64,000 nt of DNA from Psychrobacter glacincola (GCF_904846075.1 NZ_CAJGZH010000003.1:372001-436000); one strand, 5' to 3'. Positions 10,481-19,377 are shown, counted from the stretch's first letter. Notes: generated from the sequence alone by a model not told the origin. A program made the numbers and translations.

Positions 10481-10858
10481 TTAGCGGTACTGATTAATTG
10501 CCTCGAACAGCTCATCTTTACTAAATGGCTTGGTCAGATACTCATCTGAACCCACAATACGACCACGCGCTTTGTCAAATAAGCCATCTTTAGACGACAA
10601 CATAATCACAGGTTTGCTGGCATAATCAGGGTTGTTTTTTATTAGCGCACAAGTCTGATAGCCATCCAAACGCGGCATCATGATGTCGACAAAAATAATA
10701 TCTGGATTGTTATCGACAATTTTTGCTAAAGCATCAAAACCATCAATGGCGGTCACAACTTCGCAACCCGCTTTTTGTAATAAAGTCTCTGCGGTACGGC
10801 GAATGGTTTTTGAATCATCAATCACCATTACTTTTAAACCATCAAAATTATTTTCCAT
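10481..10858 (-). CDS. pilG: PilG, single-domain response regulator
   Basis: CheY-like receiver of 125 residues and first gene of the Pil-Chp operon. Visible motifs are VMVIDDSKTIRRTA (acidic pocket), DIIFVDIMMPRLDGYQT with the phospho-acceptor Asp, VIMLSSKDG and YLTKPFSKDEL with the conserved Lys. In Pseudomonas PilG promotes pilus extension and cAMP signalling (family knowledge). AGGA lies upstream of ATG 10858. The promoter should lie within 10860-11040, divergent from whatever is transcribed rightward. Confidence 0.93.
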   Translation of the reverse strand: MENNFDGLKVMVIDDSKTIRRTAETLLQKAGCEVVTAIDGFDALAKIVDNNPDIIFVDIMMPRLDGYQTCALIKNNPDYASKPVIMLSSKDGLFDKARGRIVGSDEYLTKPFSKDELFEAINQYR

Positions 10859-11526
10859 TATCAGTGTCCTATAAACGACTATTTATTCTTAATACCATCC
10901 ATCAATGCAAAAACTTAACGGTTATTTCAACCTGTCATATCATTCATTATTGGACTGATATGAGACGCTAAATTTGCATTACCATATGTTATGACAGTCA
11001 ACATATCAGCTGCCAGTATCCGCCTGTCAAACAGAGCGTCAACATGGGCTACTATACGCACTTTCTAATTAATAAGCTTACTAAATTGCGCCAAACCTAT
11101 GGCTTTTTAGACGACTTATTTTGCTTTTATTATCGTCCACTGCAACCGTATTTGGCTTCAAACAAGGTAGAGTACCTTTTATTACTGATGACCATGACGA
11201 TAAAAGAGGTAAGCCCGAAGCAGAAGAACCATCAACCTTATGATATTTCTGCATTATATAGAAACGCTTGGCACATTGCTGAATAATTTTCTTTTGTGAT
11301 AAAAATGTATCATTGTATTTTGTTATGTTTGTTTTAGCACAGTTATCGACTAATTTCCAGTTATGAGTGAGCCAATATTCGAACTGGTCAGTAATATAAA
11401 AATTTGTTCAGACTTGCTGTCACTCCTAGCTTAGCTAATGACTGGATTTAGTAGCCTTAACGTCAGCGGTTTATTAAGTTTTTTGCGCTTATTTCACCCA
11501 GTGGCAATTCACTATATAATAAAACG
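10859..11526. other. Intergenic region between pilG and the adaptor lipoprotein gene
   Basis: This AT-rich gap of 668 bp should hold the leftward pilG promoter and the rightward promoter of the lipoprotein gene. A TATAAT-like hexamer ends about 10 bases before the 11527 start codon, too close to serve it unless translation begins further inside. One 80-codon frame (11044-11286) is discussed separately. I see no RNA gene and no clear terminator. Confidence 0.4.
11044..11286 (+). CDS. Possible small protein, unrecognised
   Basis: An 80-codon frame in the gap upstream of the adaptor lipoprotein. It starts with ATG but has no convincing ribosome binding site. Its composition is not obviously that of a shadow: it has a hydrophobic stretch (VEYLLLLMTMTI) in the middle and a basic N-terminal part. 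I recognise no family, and no gene on either strand explains it. It may well be a chance frame. Confidence 0.2.
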   Translation: MGYYTHFLINKLTKLRQTYGFLDDLFCFYYRPLQPYLASNKVEYLLLLMTMTIKEVSPKQKNHQPYDISALYRNAWHIAE

Positions 11527-12840
11527 ATGACTACTATGGTGACTGCTATGACGGCTTGTAATTTTTTAAAAAATAGCACCTATCTACTGAGTGCTTTTCT
11601 TCTTGCTGCCTGTCAGCCATCACCGCCTACCAATGAGCCTATGACTGCAGAAAACAGTGAGACTGTAGATACCCCTATTGTCATTACCGACGATAGTGTG
11701 ACCATGACGCCAGATCATATATTGAGCATAAAACCTTCACGTTATCAGCCCAGTCTTGGTTTACAAGGTAAGATCGAACCTATCAAACAGACTAAGCTTA
11801 TCGCTGCATACCCCATTAACGTCGAAGAAATACTGGTTACTGAGGGTCAATGGGTAGAAAAAGATATGCCGCTGCTTATTGCTCGACGCGTGCAATCAGA
11901 AAGCAAAACAGCAGATGCATCCAACCCAGCTAAGGAACAATCTTCAAAATCGAACAGCGTTGCCCCAGATTCTGAGATGACGAACGATGCGGTTGATGTA
12001 AAGCAAACACACTCACAAAAAACAGACGCTAGCTCAAAACCCAATCAGCCTACAGCAGAAAATAGCGCAACAACCACTAAAAACGACCCAATTGCTAACA
12101 AAGAAGAGGCAGCAGCAAACGCCACAGTGGGCACTCCTAAAAACGCAGTCGGCAACCTTAAAAACAATGACCAAACCAGCGCTAATAGCACGGCGAGCTT
12201 AAAACCGCAGCAGAATCAGTATAATTTGGTCACTGTGCGTGCCAGCTTTTCTGGCCGTGTAAAAAACTTATATGCCAAAGCAGGTCAAAGACTAGAGGCG
12301 CGCACGCCTTTATTACAGCTTAGCGATGAAACTAAATTACACTTTATCGCGATCCTACCTATCCAAGCAGAACCGCAACTTTCGGTTGGTCAGACTGTCA
12401 ATTTTACAGCTGAAGGTATGTCGGAACAGTTCACAGGACAAGTCAGTAAACTGACCGCGACCAGCCAGCCGAAAAAGCTGTTGGTCTATGTTAACGTCAT
12501 TGACAATGAAGCAAGTCGAGACAAGTTATTGCCAGATATGAAAGTCACGGGGCGGGTTAATTATGGTCAAATAGATGTGGGCACTATCGTACCTAAGCGG
12601 GCGTTGCACGATGTTGACTTGACAGAATTACAAACGTCACCATATAAGCCTCTGTCACCGTTGACTGCTAACGTGTGGATTATTGGACAGGATCAGCGCC
12701 TGACACGCCAGCCTATTGAAGTAGTCGAATATGACCCTATCACAAAGCAGTATTTAATTGCGGGTATTAGCAACGACAGTTTGATTTGTTTGGCTGATTT
12801 ACCGGCTGATGCTAAAGGTAAAAAAGTCAATGTCTCATAG
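11527..12840 (+). CDS. Lipoprotein resembling an RND/HlyD periplasmic adaptor, with a disordered linker instead of the helical hairpin
   Basis: A 437-residue protein with a lipoprotein signal (lipobox LAAC, Cys 29). Residues about 62-118 look like the first half of a membrane-fusion-protein lipoyl/barrel region (LQGKIEPIKQTKLIAAYPINVEEILVTEGQ without gaps in the protein), and about 233-270 like the second half (SGRVKNLYAKAGQRLEARTP). A beta-barrel (VGQTVNFTAEG, TGRVNYG) and a membrane-proximal domain follow. Residues about 122-230, where adaptors carry the coiled-coil hairpin that contacts TolC, are Ser/Asn/Lys/Ala-rich low complexity. No inner-membrane pump gene adjoins. It lies upstream of a two-component system, so a sensing or envelope-stress role is possible (inference). 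Several ATGs are clustered at the start, and the exact one is uncertain. Confidence 0.75.
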   Translation: MTTMVTAMTACNFLKNSTYLLSAFLLAACQPSPPTNEPMTAENSETVDTPIVITDDSVTMTPDHILSIKPSRYQPSLGLQGKIEPIKQTKLIAAYPINVEEILVTEGQWVEKDMPLLIARRVQSESKTADASNPAKEQSSKSNSVAPDSEMTNDAVDVKQTHSQKTDASSKPNQPTAENSATTTKNDPIANKEEAAANATVGTPKNAVGNLKNNDQTSANSTASLKPQQNQYNLVTVRASFSGRVKNLYAKAGQRLEARTPLLQLSDETKLHFIAILPIQAEPQLSVGQTVNFTAEGMSEQFTGQVSKLTATSQPKKLLVYVNVIDNEASRDKLLPDMKVTGRVNYGQIDVGTIVPKRALHDVDLTELQTSPYKPLSPLTANVWIIGQDQRLTRQPIEVVEYDPITKQYLIAGISNDSLICLADLPADAKGKKVNVS

Positions 12841-12952
12841 CTATGCATACCGACAGTTACATTGTGTAGAAACATTAACAAAGCCTCTCTTGTTTTGTAA
12901 CTGCGTAATTAGGCAATATGACCGTACAATATATAGCATTAACCGAGTATTC

Positions 12953-13016
12953 TGAATCATTGGTATTAAATGATTCAATATCTTGAAAGTTTGAGAAATC
13001 TTAGAAAGTTTGAGAA
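12953..13016. promoter_or_regulatory. Inverted repeat plus direct repeat upstream of the response regulator
   Basis: A perfect inverted repeat TGAATCATT/AATGATTCA (12953-12961 and 12969-12977, 7-bp spacer) is followed by two copies of GAAAGTTTGAGAA starting at 12985 and 13004 (19 bp apart). They lie about 120-185 bp upstream of the OmpR-type regulator gene. OmpR-family proteins bind tandem direct repeats, so autoregulation is plausible but unproven. Confidence 0.4.
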
Positions 13017-13137
13017 CCTAGAGGCTTAATCGTTTAACTGTTTAAGATCCTAAAATCAGCGATGTATTTATCGTGATACAAAATATCAAAACAGATGAAA
13101 CGTTTGGCCAACCATAACAACAACTAGAGGATAACCC

Positions 13138-13860
13138 ATGAGCAAGCAGATTTTATTAATCGAAGATGATCCTGATCTAGCTGAGTTAATCAGCGATTAC
13201 CTGACCATGAATTATTATGACGTCCATCATGCAGGGCTTGGTCAAGAAGGGCTTGATTTATTGGATGCCAAAGAGCGTGACATTGATTTGGTCGTACTTG
13301 ACTTAATGCTGCCTGACATGGATGGTATGCAAGTTTGTCAAAAAATTCGCGGCAATAAAAACAACATGACCAATAAAGTGCCAATTATCATGTTGACCGC
13401 GAAAGGTGATACCACCGATCGCGTGCTAGGTCTTGAGATGGGTGCTGACGATTATATATCTAAGCCTTTTGAGCCACGTGAGCTTCTCGCTCGAATCCGT
13501 GCTGTTATTCGCCGTCATGAGCAGCCCAATCAAGCAGATAGCCAGTCTGACAGCTTGACCTTTGGTCGTTTGAGCGTGTTCCCTGACAGCCATGAAGTGA
13601 CCATCGACGATGAGCCTGTTCGTTTAACGACGCATCAGTTTCAATTATTGCATTACTTTGCCACCCATTCTGGTAAAGTATTGAATCGCGAGCAACTGTG
13701 GCAAGCCATGCCCAATGATGACAGCTCAGATAATATCGATCGCGCCATTGATGTTCATATCTCGCGTCTGCGTGCTTTAATTGAAGACAACCCACGCCAG
13801 CCAAAACGTATTATTACCGTACGCGGTGTGGGTTATCAATTTGCCACTGATCAGGTTTGA
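13138..13860 (+). CDS. OmpR/PhoB-family response regulator
   Basis: DNA-binding response regulator of 240 residues. The receiver domain (about 1-120) shows ILLIEDDPDLAE, the phospho-acceptor in LVVLDLMLPDMDG, and ADDYISKPFEPRELLARI. The C-terminal winged helix (about 145-238) has LTTHQFQLLHYFATHSGKVLNREQL and the closing VRGVGYQF motif. AGAGGA precedes the ATG. The partner kinase gene starts 102 bp downstream on the same strand. Related systems such as CpxR, RstA and AdeR control envelope or efflux genes; the adjoining adaptor-like lipoprotein fits such a target, but the target is inference. Confidence 0.92.
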   Translation: MSKQILLIEDDPDLAELISDYLTMNYYDVHHAGLGQEGLDLLDAKERDIDLVVLDLMLPDMDGMQVCQKIRGNKNNMTNKVPIIMLTAKGDTTDRVLGLEMGADDYISKPFEPRELLARIRAVIRRHEQPNQADSQSDSLTFGRLSVFPDSHEVTIDDEPVRLTTHQFQLLHYFATHSGKVLNREQLWQAMPNDDSSDNIDRAIDVHISRLRALIEDNPRQPKRIITVRGVGYQFATDQV

Positions 13861-13962
13861 TCACAAAAGTGGCAAATTAATCGATAAAAACCATACTTTT
13901 GATTTGTTTATGCAAATTAGAAGTATGAGTCGATATAAACAGCTGATAGTAGAGACGGTTTA

Positions 13963-16161
13963 ATGCAGCAGTTGGGATTTCGTTCGGTATTTGCCAAATT
14001 ATTTGCCAGTGTCATGCTGGCACTTATTTTATTTGCAGTGGCGATGGTGCTGTTGACGCAACTTGTGCACGATAAAGATGCAAGTATTCGATCAGAAGTA
14101 TTGGCCACTCAGATTTTAGGACAAATAGACCCCTTCTTGCATGAGCTGAATATCTCTGTTAGCGAGGACAATCGCTTGCAAGCGCGCTTTATGCTAGCAG
14201 TGGTCAAAAAGAGCTTTGATATCTTTGATGAGTCATTACAGGCAAAGATGGGCTTATATGACAGCGAAGGTCGATTGCTAATGCAAACGGATAACAGCGA
14301 TTTGCCGTTGGAGTTGCCCGCACCGCCCTCTTTATTTTCACGCGTTTTTCCCTCTCTCGCAGATACCTCCCCTACCAAGCAAGCTCAGGTTTATAGCAGC
14401 ACCGGCTATACACTTTTGTATGAATCACGCTTACCGCCTAAAAAACCAGTACTCTCTTCTGCGCTGAATTTATTTACTGGCACACTACTACTGTTACTTA
14501 TTATGGCAGGTGTCCTATGGTGGATTGCTCGTACCATCACTTGGCGCATCAATCAGATGAGCCAGCAGATGGCGCAACTGGGTGATGGTGATTTTACCGT
14601 ACGGGTGAATGCTCGTGGTAACGATGAGATCGCCTCACTAGCGCGTGGATTTAACCAAGCAGCACAAAAAATCGAACACCTTATCGATGCCAATAACCTG
14701 CTCTTAGCACATGCTTCTCATGAACTACGTACCCCCATTACTCGTATTCGCTTACAGATTGAGATGATGGATATGCTCGCAGGGGCGCTACCATCTGATA
14801 CCAAAGCAAAGTTTGATAAACGTGCGCAAGCGATTAACCGCGATTTGTCAGGGCTCAATGATTTGGTAGAGAGTATCTTACTGGTGAGTCGTTTAGACGC
14901 CGGTCATGCCTTGCAGCAAGTTGAAAGTTTAGATTTATACGATCTGGTGAATCAAGAGCGGCAACATTATCCTGAAGCGACGCTCATTGGTGAACATATT
15001 GTGATCGATGGCCAATCATCGATGTTGACTCATTTGATTCGTAACTTGTTAACCAATGCCATGCTACACGGCAAGCCACCCGTGACGGTACTATTGTATG
15101 GTGTGCAAACTATTGATGAAGCAGATACCATACCTGATTACCTGCTACAAACGATACTCTGCAGTAGCTTTGCTGATTATAATAGCTCTGATTTTGACTC
15201 CTATCACGAACCAATCGAGGTTAATGAAGACAATACGCATAATCATATTGCGCATAGTAATATTACGCATAGTCATACACACTCAAACGATTCTTCTCAT
15301 AGTACTGGTAAAGTTAAATCTGAAGCAACGGATGCTATTATCGTGTTGCCAGCACCACCGATATATAGAAACGGAGAAAATATTGCGGTTGAGCATGATC
15401 TCAATTCCGATATTGATACCGATACCAATGTAAATATAGAGACTAAAATAGATAAGGCTGATATTAATAATATCAACGGAGACATTGACTCTATTGAGAC
15501 CTGTGCGACAACAGAATCTACTGATGCGAATAGTGTTCAAACTGACGCAAGTACTTCGGCAAACTCAGTCAACAGTAACGATACCGTTGGAAGCACCAGC
15601 GCATCCTCATTGATTGCTAATTATCATAACTTTACCAATGATTTGACTGACAAAATTAAAAAGGTGGTTTGGAAAGCAGTTCCTGACACTGAAGAGCCGT
15701 CTGCAGTTATCAATGACGCTAAGAGTACTGCCTTGAATGATACAGCTGCCAAATCCAAAGGCGCCATAACAAATAAAGGGGGCAATACACGCGACAAGGG
15801 TGATGCTCAAAATAACACTCAAAATCCTACAGAAGTACTCAGTACACCGCGCAAAGAAGGCTTGTTTGCCAAGCATCTAAAAAAAGCCAAGACCGATCCT
15901 GTACGCCCATTACCGAAATATGCAGTATTAGCAGTGATTGATGAAGGCACGGGTATTCCAGAAGACAAACGTGAAGAAGTATTTAGTCCATTTGTGCGGT
16001 TGCAACAAAAAAATAAAGGTTCTGGACTAGGCTTATCGCTAGTATCACAAATCGTTACCGCCCATCAAGGGCGCATCATTACTGATACGTTGAATGGACA
16101 TACCAGGTTTTTAGTTGTCATACCAGTCAAGCACGACCCACATTATCACCAGCATGAATAG
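13963..16161 (+). CDS. Membrane sensor histidine kinase with a ~270-residue insertion in the ATPase domain
   Basis: Partner of the preceding regulator. In order: membrane helix at about 14-33, periplasmic sensor part 35-165, second helix 167-189, HAMP 188-242, HisKA with ASHELRTPI (His 253), and the N box LIRNLLTNAMLHG (358-370). The ATPase domain is then interrupted at about 382-650 by low-complexity Asn/Asp/Ser/Thr-rich sequence that includes a His-rich stretch (426-446), before DEGTGIP (660-665) and GSGLGLSLV (686-694). All catalytic boxes are intact, so activity is expected. Typical family members are 450-500 residues; this has 732. Because the insert follows the N box, it probably loops out of the ATP-lid side (inference). 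Confidence 0.9.
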   Translation: MQQLGFRSVFAKLFASVMLALILFAVAMVLLTQLVHDKDASIRSEVLATQILGQIDPFLHELNISVSEDNRLQARFMLAVVKKSFDIFDESLQAKMGLYDSEGRLLMQTDNSDLPLELPAPPSLFSRVFPSLADTSPTKQAQVYSSTGYTLLYESRLPPKKPVLSSALNLFTGTLLLLLIMAGVLWWIARTITWRINQMSQQMAQLGDGDFTVRVNARGNDEIASLARGFNQAAQKIEHLIDANNLLLAHASHELRTPITRIRLQIEMMDMLAGALPSDTKAKFDKRAQAINRDLSGLNDLVESILLVSRLDAGHALQQVESLDLYDLVNQERQHYPEATLIGEHIVIDGQSSMLTHLIRNLLTNAMLHGKPPVTVLLYGVQTIDEADTIPDYLLQTILCSSFADYNSSDFDSYHEPIEVNEDNTHNHIAHSNITHSHTHSNDSSHSTGKVKSEATDAIIVLPAPPIYRNGENIAVEHDLNSDIDTDTNVNIETKIDKADINNINGDIDSIETCATTESTDANSVQTDASTSANSVNSNDTVGSTSASSLIANYHNFTNDLTDKIKKVVWKAVPDTEEPSAVINDAKSTALNDTAAKSKGAITNKGGNTRDKGDAQNNTQNPTEVLSTPRKEGLFAKHLKKAKTDPVRPLPKYAVLAVIDEGTGIPEDKREEVFSPFVRLQQKNKGSGLGLSLVSQIVTAHQGRIITDTLNGHTRFLVVIPVKHDPHYHQHE

Positions 16162-16163
16162 AA

Positions 16164-16297
16164 TGGGTAAAAATGGCTAAATTTTGCCAAACATCGTCAA
16201 ATAGCGTATCAATATCTAGATATTATTTGCGCTACTTTCCTTGTTTGATGGCAATTTATCTGATTTTTATCACTATTTTTAAAATGAGGACACGACC
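16164..16297 (-). repeat. Miniature element family A, copy 1 (truncated)
   Basis: About 134 bp starting right after the kinase stop codon. It is an inverted copy of the element at 20509-20783, including its intact GGTCGTGTCCTCA end (on the minus strand, at 16297) flanked by TA. The other terminal repeat, near the kinase gene, is missing. It contains the perfect palindrome AATATCTAGATATT. The 60-codon frame running through it is not a gene. Confidence 0.75.
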
Positions 16298-16310
16298 TAG
16301 TCAGCGAGGC

Positions 16311-16417
16311 TATAGTCGATTCAATTTAAAAGTAGTACAAGGCAACCGAGTGTAGATGTATATTTAATACTTCAAGCGAAGTTAACGCAGTAATACTTTT
16401 ATAGTGGAACGACTATA
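16311..16417. repeat. Miniature element family B, copy 1 (107 bp)
   Basis: A 107-bp unit with imperfect 23-bp terminal inverted repeats (TATAGTCGATTCAATTT at the left, complementary to the right end at 19 of 23 positions). A second copy at 33927-34033 differs at only two positions. It lies 13 bp beyond element A. It is too short to encode a transposase, so it should be non-autonomous, mobilised in trans. The rest of the gap up to metN (16418-16671) holds only AT-rich promoter-like sequence. Confidence 0.75.
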
Positions 16418-16671
16418 TAAGGTGCTATGAACAGACACTTCATTCTACTCGATCATCGTGACTCATATTCTACAAAACCCCTCTTAATAATAGCTATTAA
16501 TCATAAGCCTATCACGGATGTTCATATCCAAAGTGCTCGATAATATGCTATATTAGCGCCCCTTATTATAGGGTTATTAACGGTTGTTTCTTAATTGGCT
16601 TCTTACATTGTTAAAGAGGCCCGACAGCGCGTTTGTGACTATTAAAAAAATTATTGAATTTTGAGCCCTCC

Positions 16672-17442
16672 ATGAATGACATGATTGTCTTAAACAATGT
16701 GACCAAGAGTTTTTTAAGCGACCGATCAATCAAAGACAAAGATGGCAAACCACATTGGTTTACTGCCGTTGAACCGACCTCGTTATCTGTCCAGCAAGGC
16801 GAAATCTTCGGCCTAATGGGATACTCGGGTGCCGGTAAGTCTACTTTGCTACGCCTAATCAATATGCTTGAGCGTCCAGATGCTGGTCAAGTCATCGTCG
16901 ATGGCACTGACTTGACCACTTTGTCTGCCAGTGAATTGCGTATCGCTCGGCATAATATTGGTATGATTTTTCAGCAATTTAATCTGATGTCCAATCGTAC
17001 TGTTTTTGACAACGTGGCCTTTAATTTAACCGTTTCAGGATATCCGAGCCGCGACATTCATAAAAGAGTCATGGATTGCCTAGAGATTGTTGATCTAACA
17101 GACCGCGCTGGTCACTACCCTGCGCAGCTGTCAGGCGGACAAAAACAGCGTGTCGGTATTGCCCGAGCGATTGCCCCCAGTCCTAAAGTATTATTGGCTG
17201 ATGAGCCAACCAGTGCGCTTGATCCTGCGACGACCCGCAGCTTGTTGACTTGTCTACGTGATATCAACGAACAACTTGGCGTCACCATTGTGATTGTGAC
17301 TCATGAGATGAGTGTCATCCGTAGGCTGTGTGATCGCGCAGCATTACTGCATCAAGGTCAACTCTTGGAAGTTGCGGATGTGAGAGACGGTCTGATTCAA
17401 GCGACCACCCCGATTGGCAAAGGCTTAGTGCACGAAGACTAA
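16672..17442 (+). CDS. metN: MetN-like methionine ABC transporter ATPase, without the C-terminal NIL domain
   Basis: Nucleotide-binding subunit of a D/L-methionine importer. Motifs: Walker A GYSGAGKST, Q-loop IFQQFNLM, signature LSGGQKQRVGIARAI, Walker B VLLADEPTSALDP, and switch His in IVTHEMS. I prefer ATG 16672 (MNDMIVL) to an in-frame TTG at 16654; neither has a strong ribosome binding site. At 256 residues it is about 85 shorter than E. coli MetN (343), which carries a C-terminal regulatory domain that binds methionine and inhibits transport. That domain is absent and the gene ends cleanly. Directly followed by metI (19-bp gap) and metQ. Confidence 0.9.
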   Translation: MNDMIVLNNVTKSFLSDRSIKDKDGKPHWFTAVEPTSLSVQQGEIFGLMGYSGAGKSTLLRLINMLERPDAGQVIVDGTDLTTLSASELRIARHNIGMIFQQFNLMSNRTVFDNVAFNLTVSGYPSRDIHKRVMDCLEIVDLTDRAGHYPAQLSGGQKQRVGIARAIAPSPKVLLADEPTSALDPATTRSLLTCLRDINEQLGVTIVIVTHEMSVIRRLCDRAALLHQGQLLEVADVRDGLIQATTPIGKGLVHED

Positions 17443-17461
17443 TGAGGCAGGAGAAATAAAT

Positions 17462-18148
17462 ATGTTAACTGGTAGTGAATTGTCCGCCTCGATAGACAAG
17501 CTGTTTGCCCTGCGCAAAGAGATTGTGAACGCGTTTATTGATACATTTATTATGCTTGGCATCTCAACGACGGTGGCCATTGTCATCGGTGGGTTGTTTG
17601 GCGTATTTTTGTTTTTATCCAGTGATCGACAGTTTTTGCAAAACAAAACATTGTATGGTCTGCTTGGTGGTATCACCAACTTCATGCGCGCTTTTCCATT
17701 TGTCATTTTGATGATTGCCATGAGCCCATTTACAAAGGCTATCGTTGGCACGGGTATTGGACCGATTGCGGCCTCATTGGTACTCGCCATTGCAGGTTCG
17801 TTTTATTTTGCCCGTTTGGTCGAGCAAAACTTACGTGAAGTGCCACGCGGTATCATTGAGGCGACCGAGTCTATGGGCGCACGTCCCTTGACTATTATTA
17901 AAGTCCTACTCAATGAAGCACGCTCAGGACTGGTATTGTCCGTGACGATTCTCTGTATCAGCCTGCTCTCTTATTCAGCAGCGGCAGGTATGATTGGCGG
18001 CGGTGGTCTGGGTGATTTGGCCATTCGTTATGGCTACTATCGCTATCAAACGGAGGTGATGATTTTTATCGTTATTGTCCTATCAGTCATGGTCGTCTCC
18101 ATTCAAGCATCGGGTAATTGGTTGGCTAACCGTTTGGATAAACGATAG
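17462..18148 (+). CDS. metI: MetI methionine ABC transporter permease
   Basis: Inner-membrane permease of 228 residues with the binding-protein-dependent transport fold and five hydrophobic segments. The EAA loop that contacts the ATPase is visible as IIEATESMGARPLTIIKVLL. AGGAG precedes ATG 17462, 19 bp after metN. Length matches E. coli MetI (217). Its partners are metN upstream and metQ downstream. Confidence 0.93.
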   Translation: MLTGSELSASIDKLFALRKEIVNAFIDTFIMLGISTTVAIVIGGLFGVFLFLSSDRQFLQNKTLYGLLGGITNFMRAFPFVILMIAMSPFTKAIVGTGIGPIAASLVLAIAGSFYFARLVEQNLREVPRGIIEATESMGARPLTIIKVLLNEARSGLVLSVTILCISLLSYSAAAGMIGGGGLGDLAIRYGYYRYQTEVMIFIVIVLSVMVVSIQASGNWLANRLDKR

Positions 18149-18368
18149 AAAAAAGACTGAGACAAAGTCAGTTAACGCTAATATGAATAATACTCAGGGT
18201 TTAATGCCGATTCATCCTAAGCAAAATGCTTGACTTTGTTACTGAGACCCTTTAATTTTGATACTAACTTAACACAGTCGTTAACTTAGCAGCATTACTA
18301 TCCCTAATGTTGCTTTTTTAATGGCCAGCGTTTGCCCTCCATCCCATCCCTCTTATTAAGGAAGCTCC

Positions 18369-19328
18369 ATGAAATTAACAGATATCAGCCGTCAGTTAGC
18401 GACTGCATTTGCTGCCGTTGGCGTATCAAGCCTAGTCTTAGTTGGTTGCAACAACTCATCAGCACCGGAAGCGACTAAAGAGCCTGTTACTGAAGGCTCA
18501 ACAGCAGAAACTGCCGCTAGCGATATCGATCCTGAGCATACCAAAATCGTCATCGGTACCACTGAAGGTGACTTCGCCGATATGGTGCGTAACCAAGTGA
18601 AAAGCTCACTGGAAGCGCAAGGTTACGAAGTTGAGCTGATTGCTTTTACTGACTATGTACGCCCAAACCTTGCCTTGGCTGAAGGTGATTTGGACATCAA
18701 CATCTTCCAACATAAGCCTTATCTTGATACCTTCAAAAAAGAAAACAATCTTGATCTAGTAGAAGTTTTCCAAGTACCTACTGCCCCACTTGGCATTTAC
18801 TCAGGTAAAAAGACCACGCTTGATGATGTCTATAAAGGCATGAGAGTCTCTGCACCAAATGATCCAAGTAACTTTGCTCGTGCGCTGGTAATGATGGATG
18901 ATCTTGGCTGGATCACGCTAAAAGACAATATTGACCCACTAACGGCATCAAAAACTGACATCGCTGATAACAGCAAATACGACATTGAAATCATTGAGTT
19001 AGAAGCCGCTCAATTGCCACGTGCTCGTGATGAAGTCGACTTTGCCGTCATCAATGGCAACTATGCCACGGATGCTGGTATCAAGCTGACTGAAGCACTA
19101 TTCCAAGAGCCTAGCTTTGCTTACGTCAACTGGTCAGCCATTAAATCAGCAGATGCTGGCAAAAAATGGGTCGAAGATGTGACCAATGCATATAACTCAG
19201 AAGCCTTTAAAAAGTATGCTCATGAAACTTTCCCTGGTTATAAGTACCCAAAAATCTGGGGCTCTGATCACAGTGCGCACACGGATACCGCAACAAAACC
19301 TGCACCTGTAGAAGCTGCTGCTCAATAA
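18369..19328 (+). CDS. metQ: MetQ-family methionine-binding lipoprotein
   Basis: Substrate-binding component of 319 residues. The lipoprotein signal ends at VLVGC, followed by an acidic Ala/Thr/Glu-rich spacer (to about residue 55) and the NlpA/MetQ domain (KIVIGTTEGDFADMV, NIFQHKPYLDTF, APNDPSNFARAL, FAVINGNYATDAG). AAGGAAG precedes the ATG. A 220-bp gap after metI contains a loose pairing between 18159-18168 and a segment near 18231, perhaps moderating expression relative to metNI. It ends with a Pro/Ala-rich tail and a terminator. Confidence 0.92.
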   Translation: MKLTDISRQLATAFAAVGVSSLVLVGCNNSSAPEATKEPVTEGSTAETAASDIDPEHTKIVIGTTEGDFADMVRNQVKSSLEAQGYEVELIAFTDYVRPNLALAEGDLDINIFQHKPYLDTFKKENNLDLVEVFQVPTAPLGIYSGKKTTLDDVYKGMRVSAPNDPSNFARALVMMDDLGWITLKDNIDPLTASKTDIADNSKYDIEIIELEAAQLPRARDEVDFAVINGNYATDAGIKLTEALFQEPSFAYVNWSAIKSADAGKKWVEDVTNAYNSEAFKKYAHETFPGYKYPKIWGSDHSAHTDTATKPAPVEAAAQ

Positions 19329-19377
19329 GCTCTTAAGCCAAAAGCACTTAAATATAGTCTTCGTCCCGATTGTAAAC

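Noticed and set aside
16173..16355. 60-codon frame MAKFCQTSSNSVS
   Set aside because: It runs through repeat elements A and B; an equivalent frame appears in the other copy of A, so it is a by-product of the repeat.
18150..18250. Riboswitch or attenuator between metI and metQ
   Set aside because: Only a short complementary pair is visible; no known methionine or SAM riboswitch consensus was recognised.
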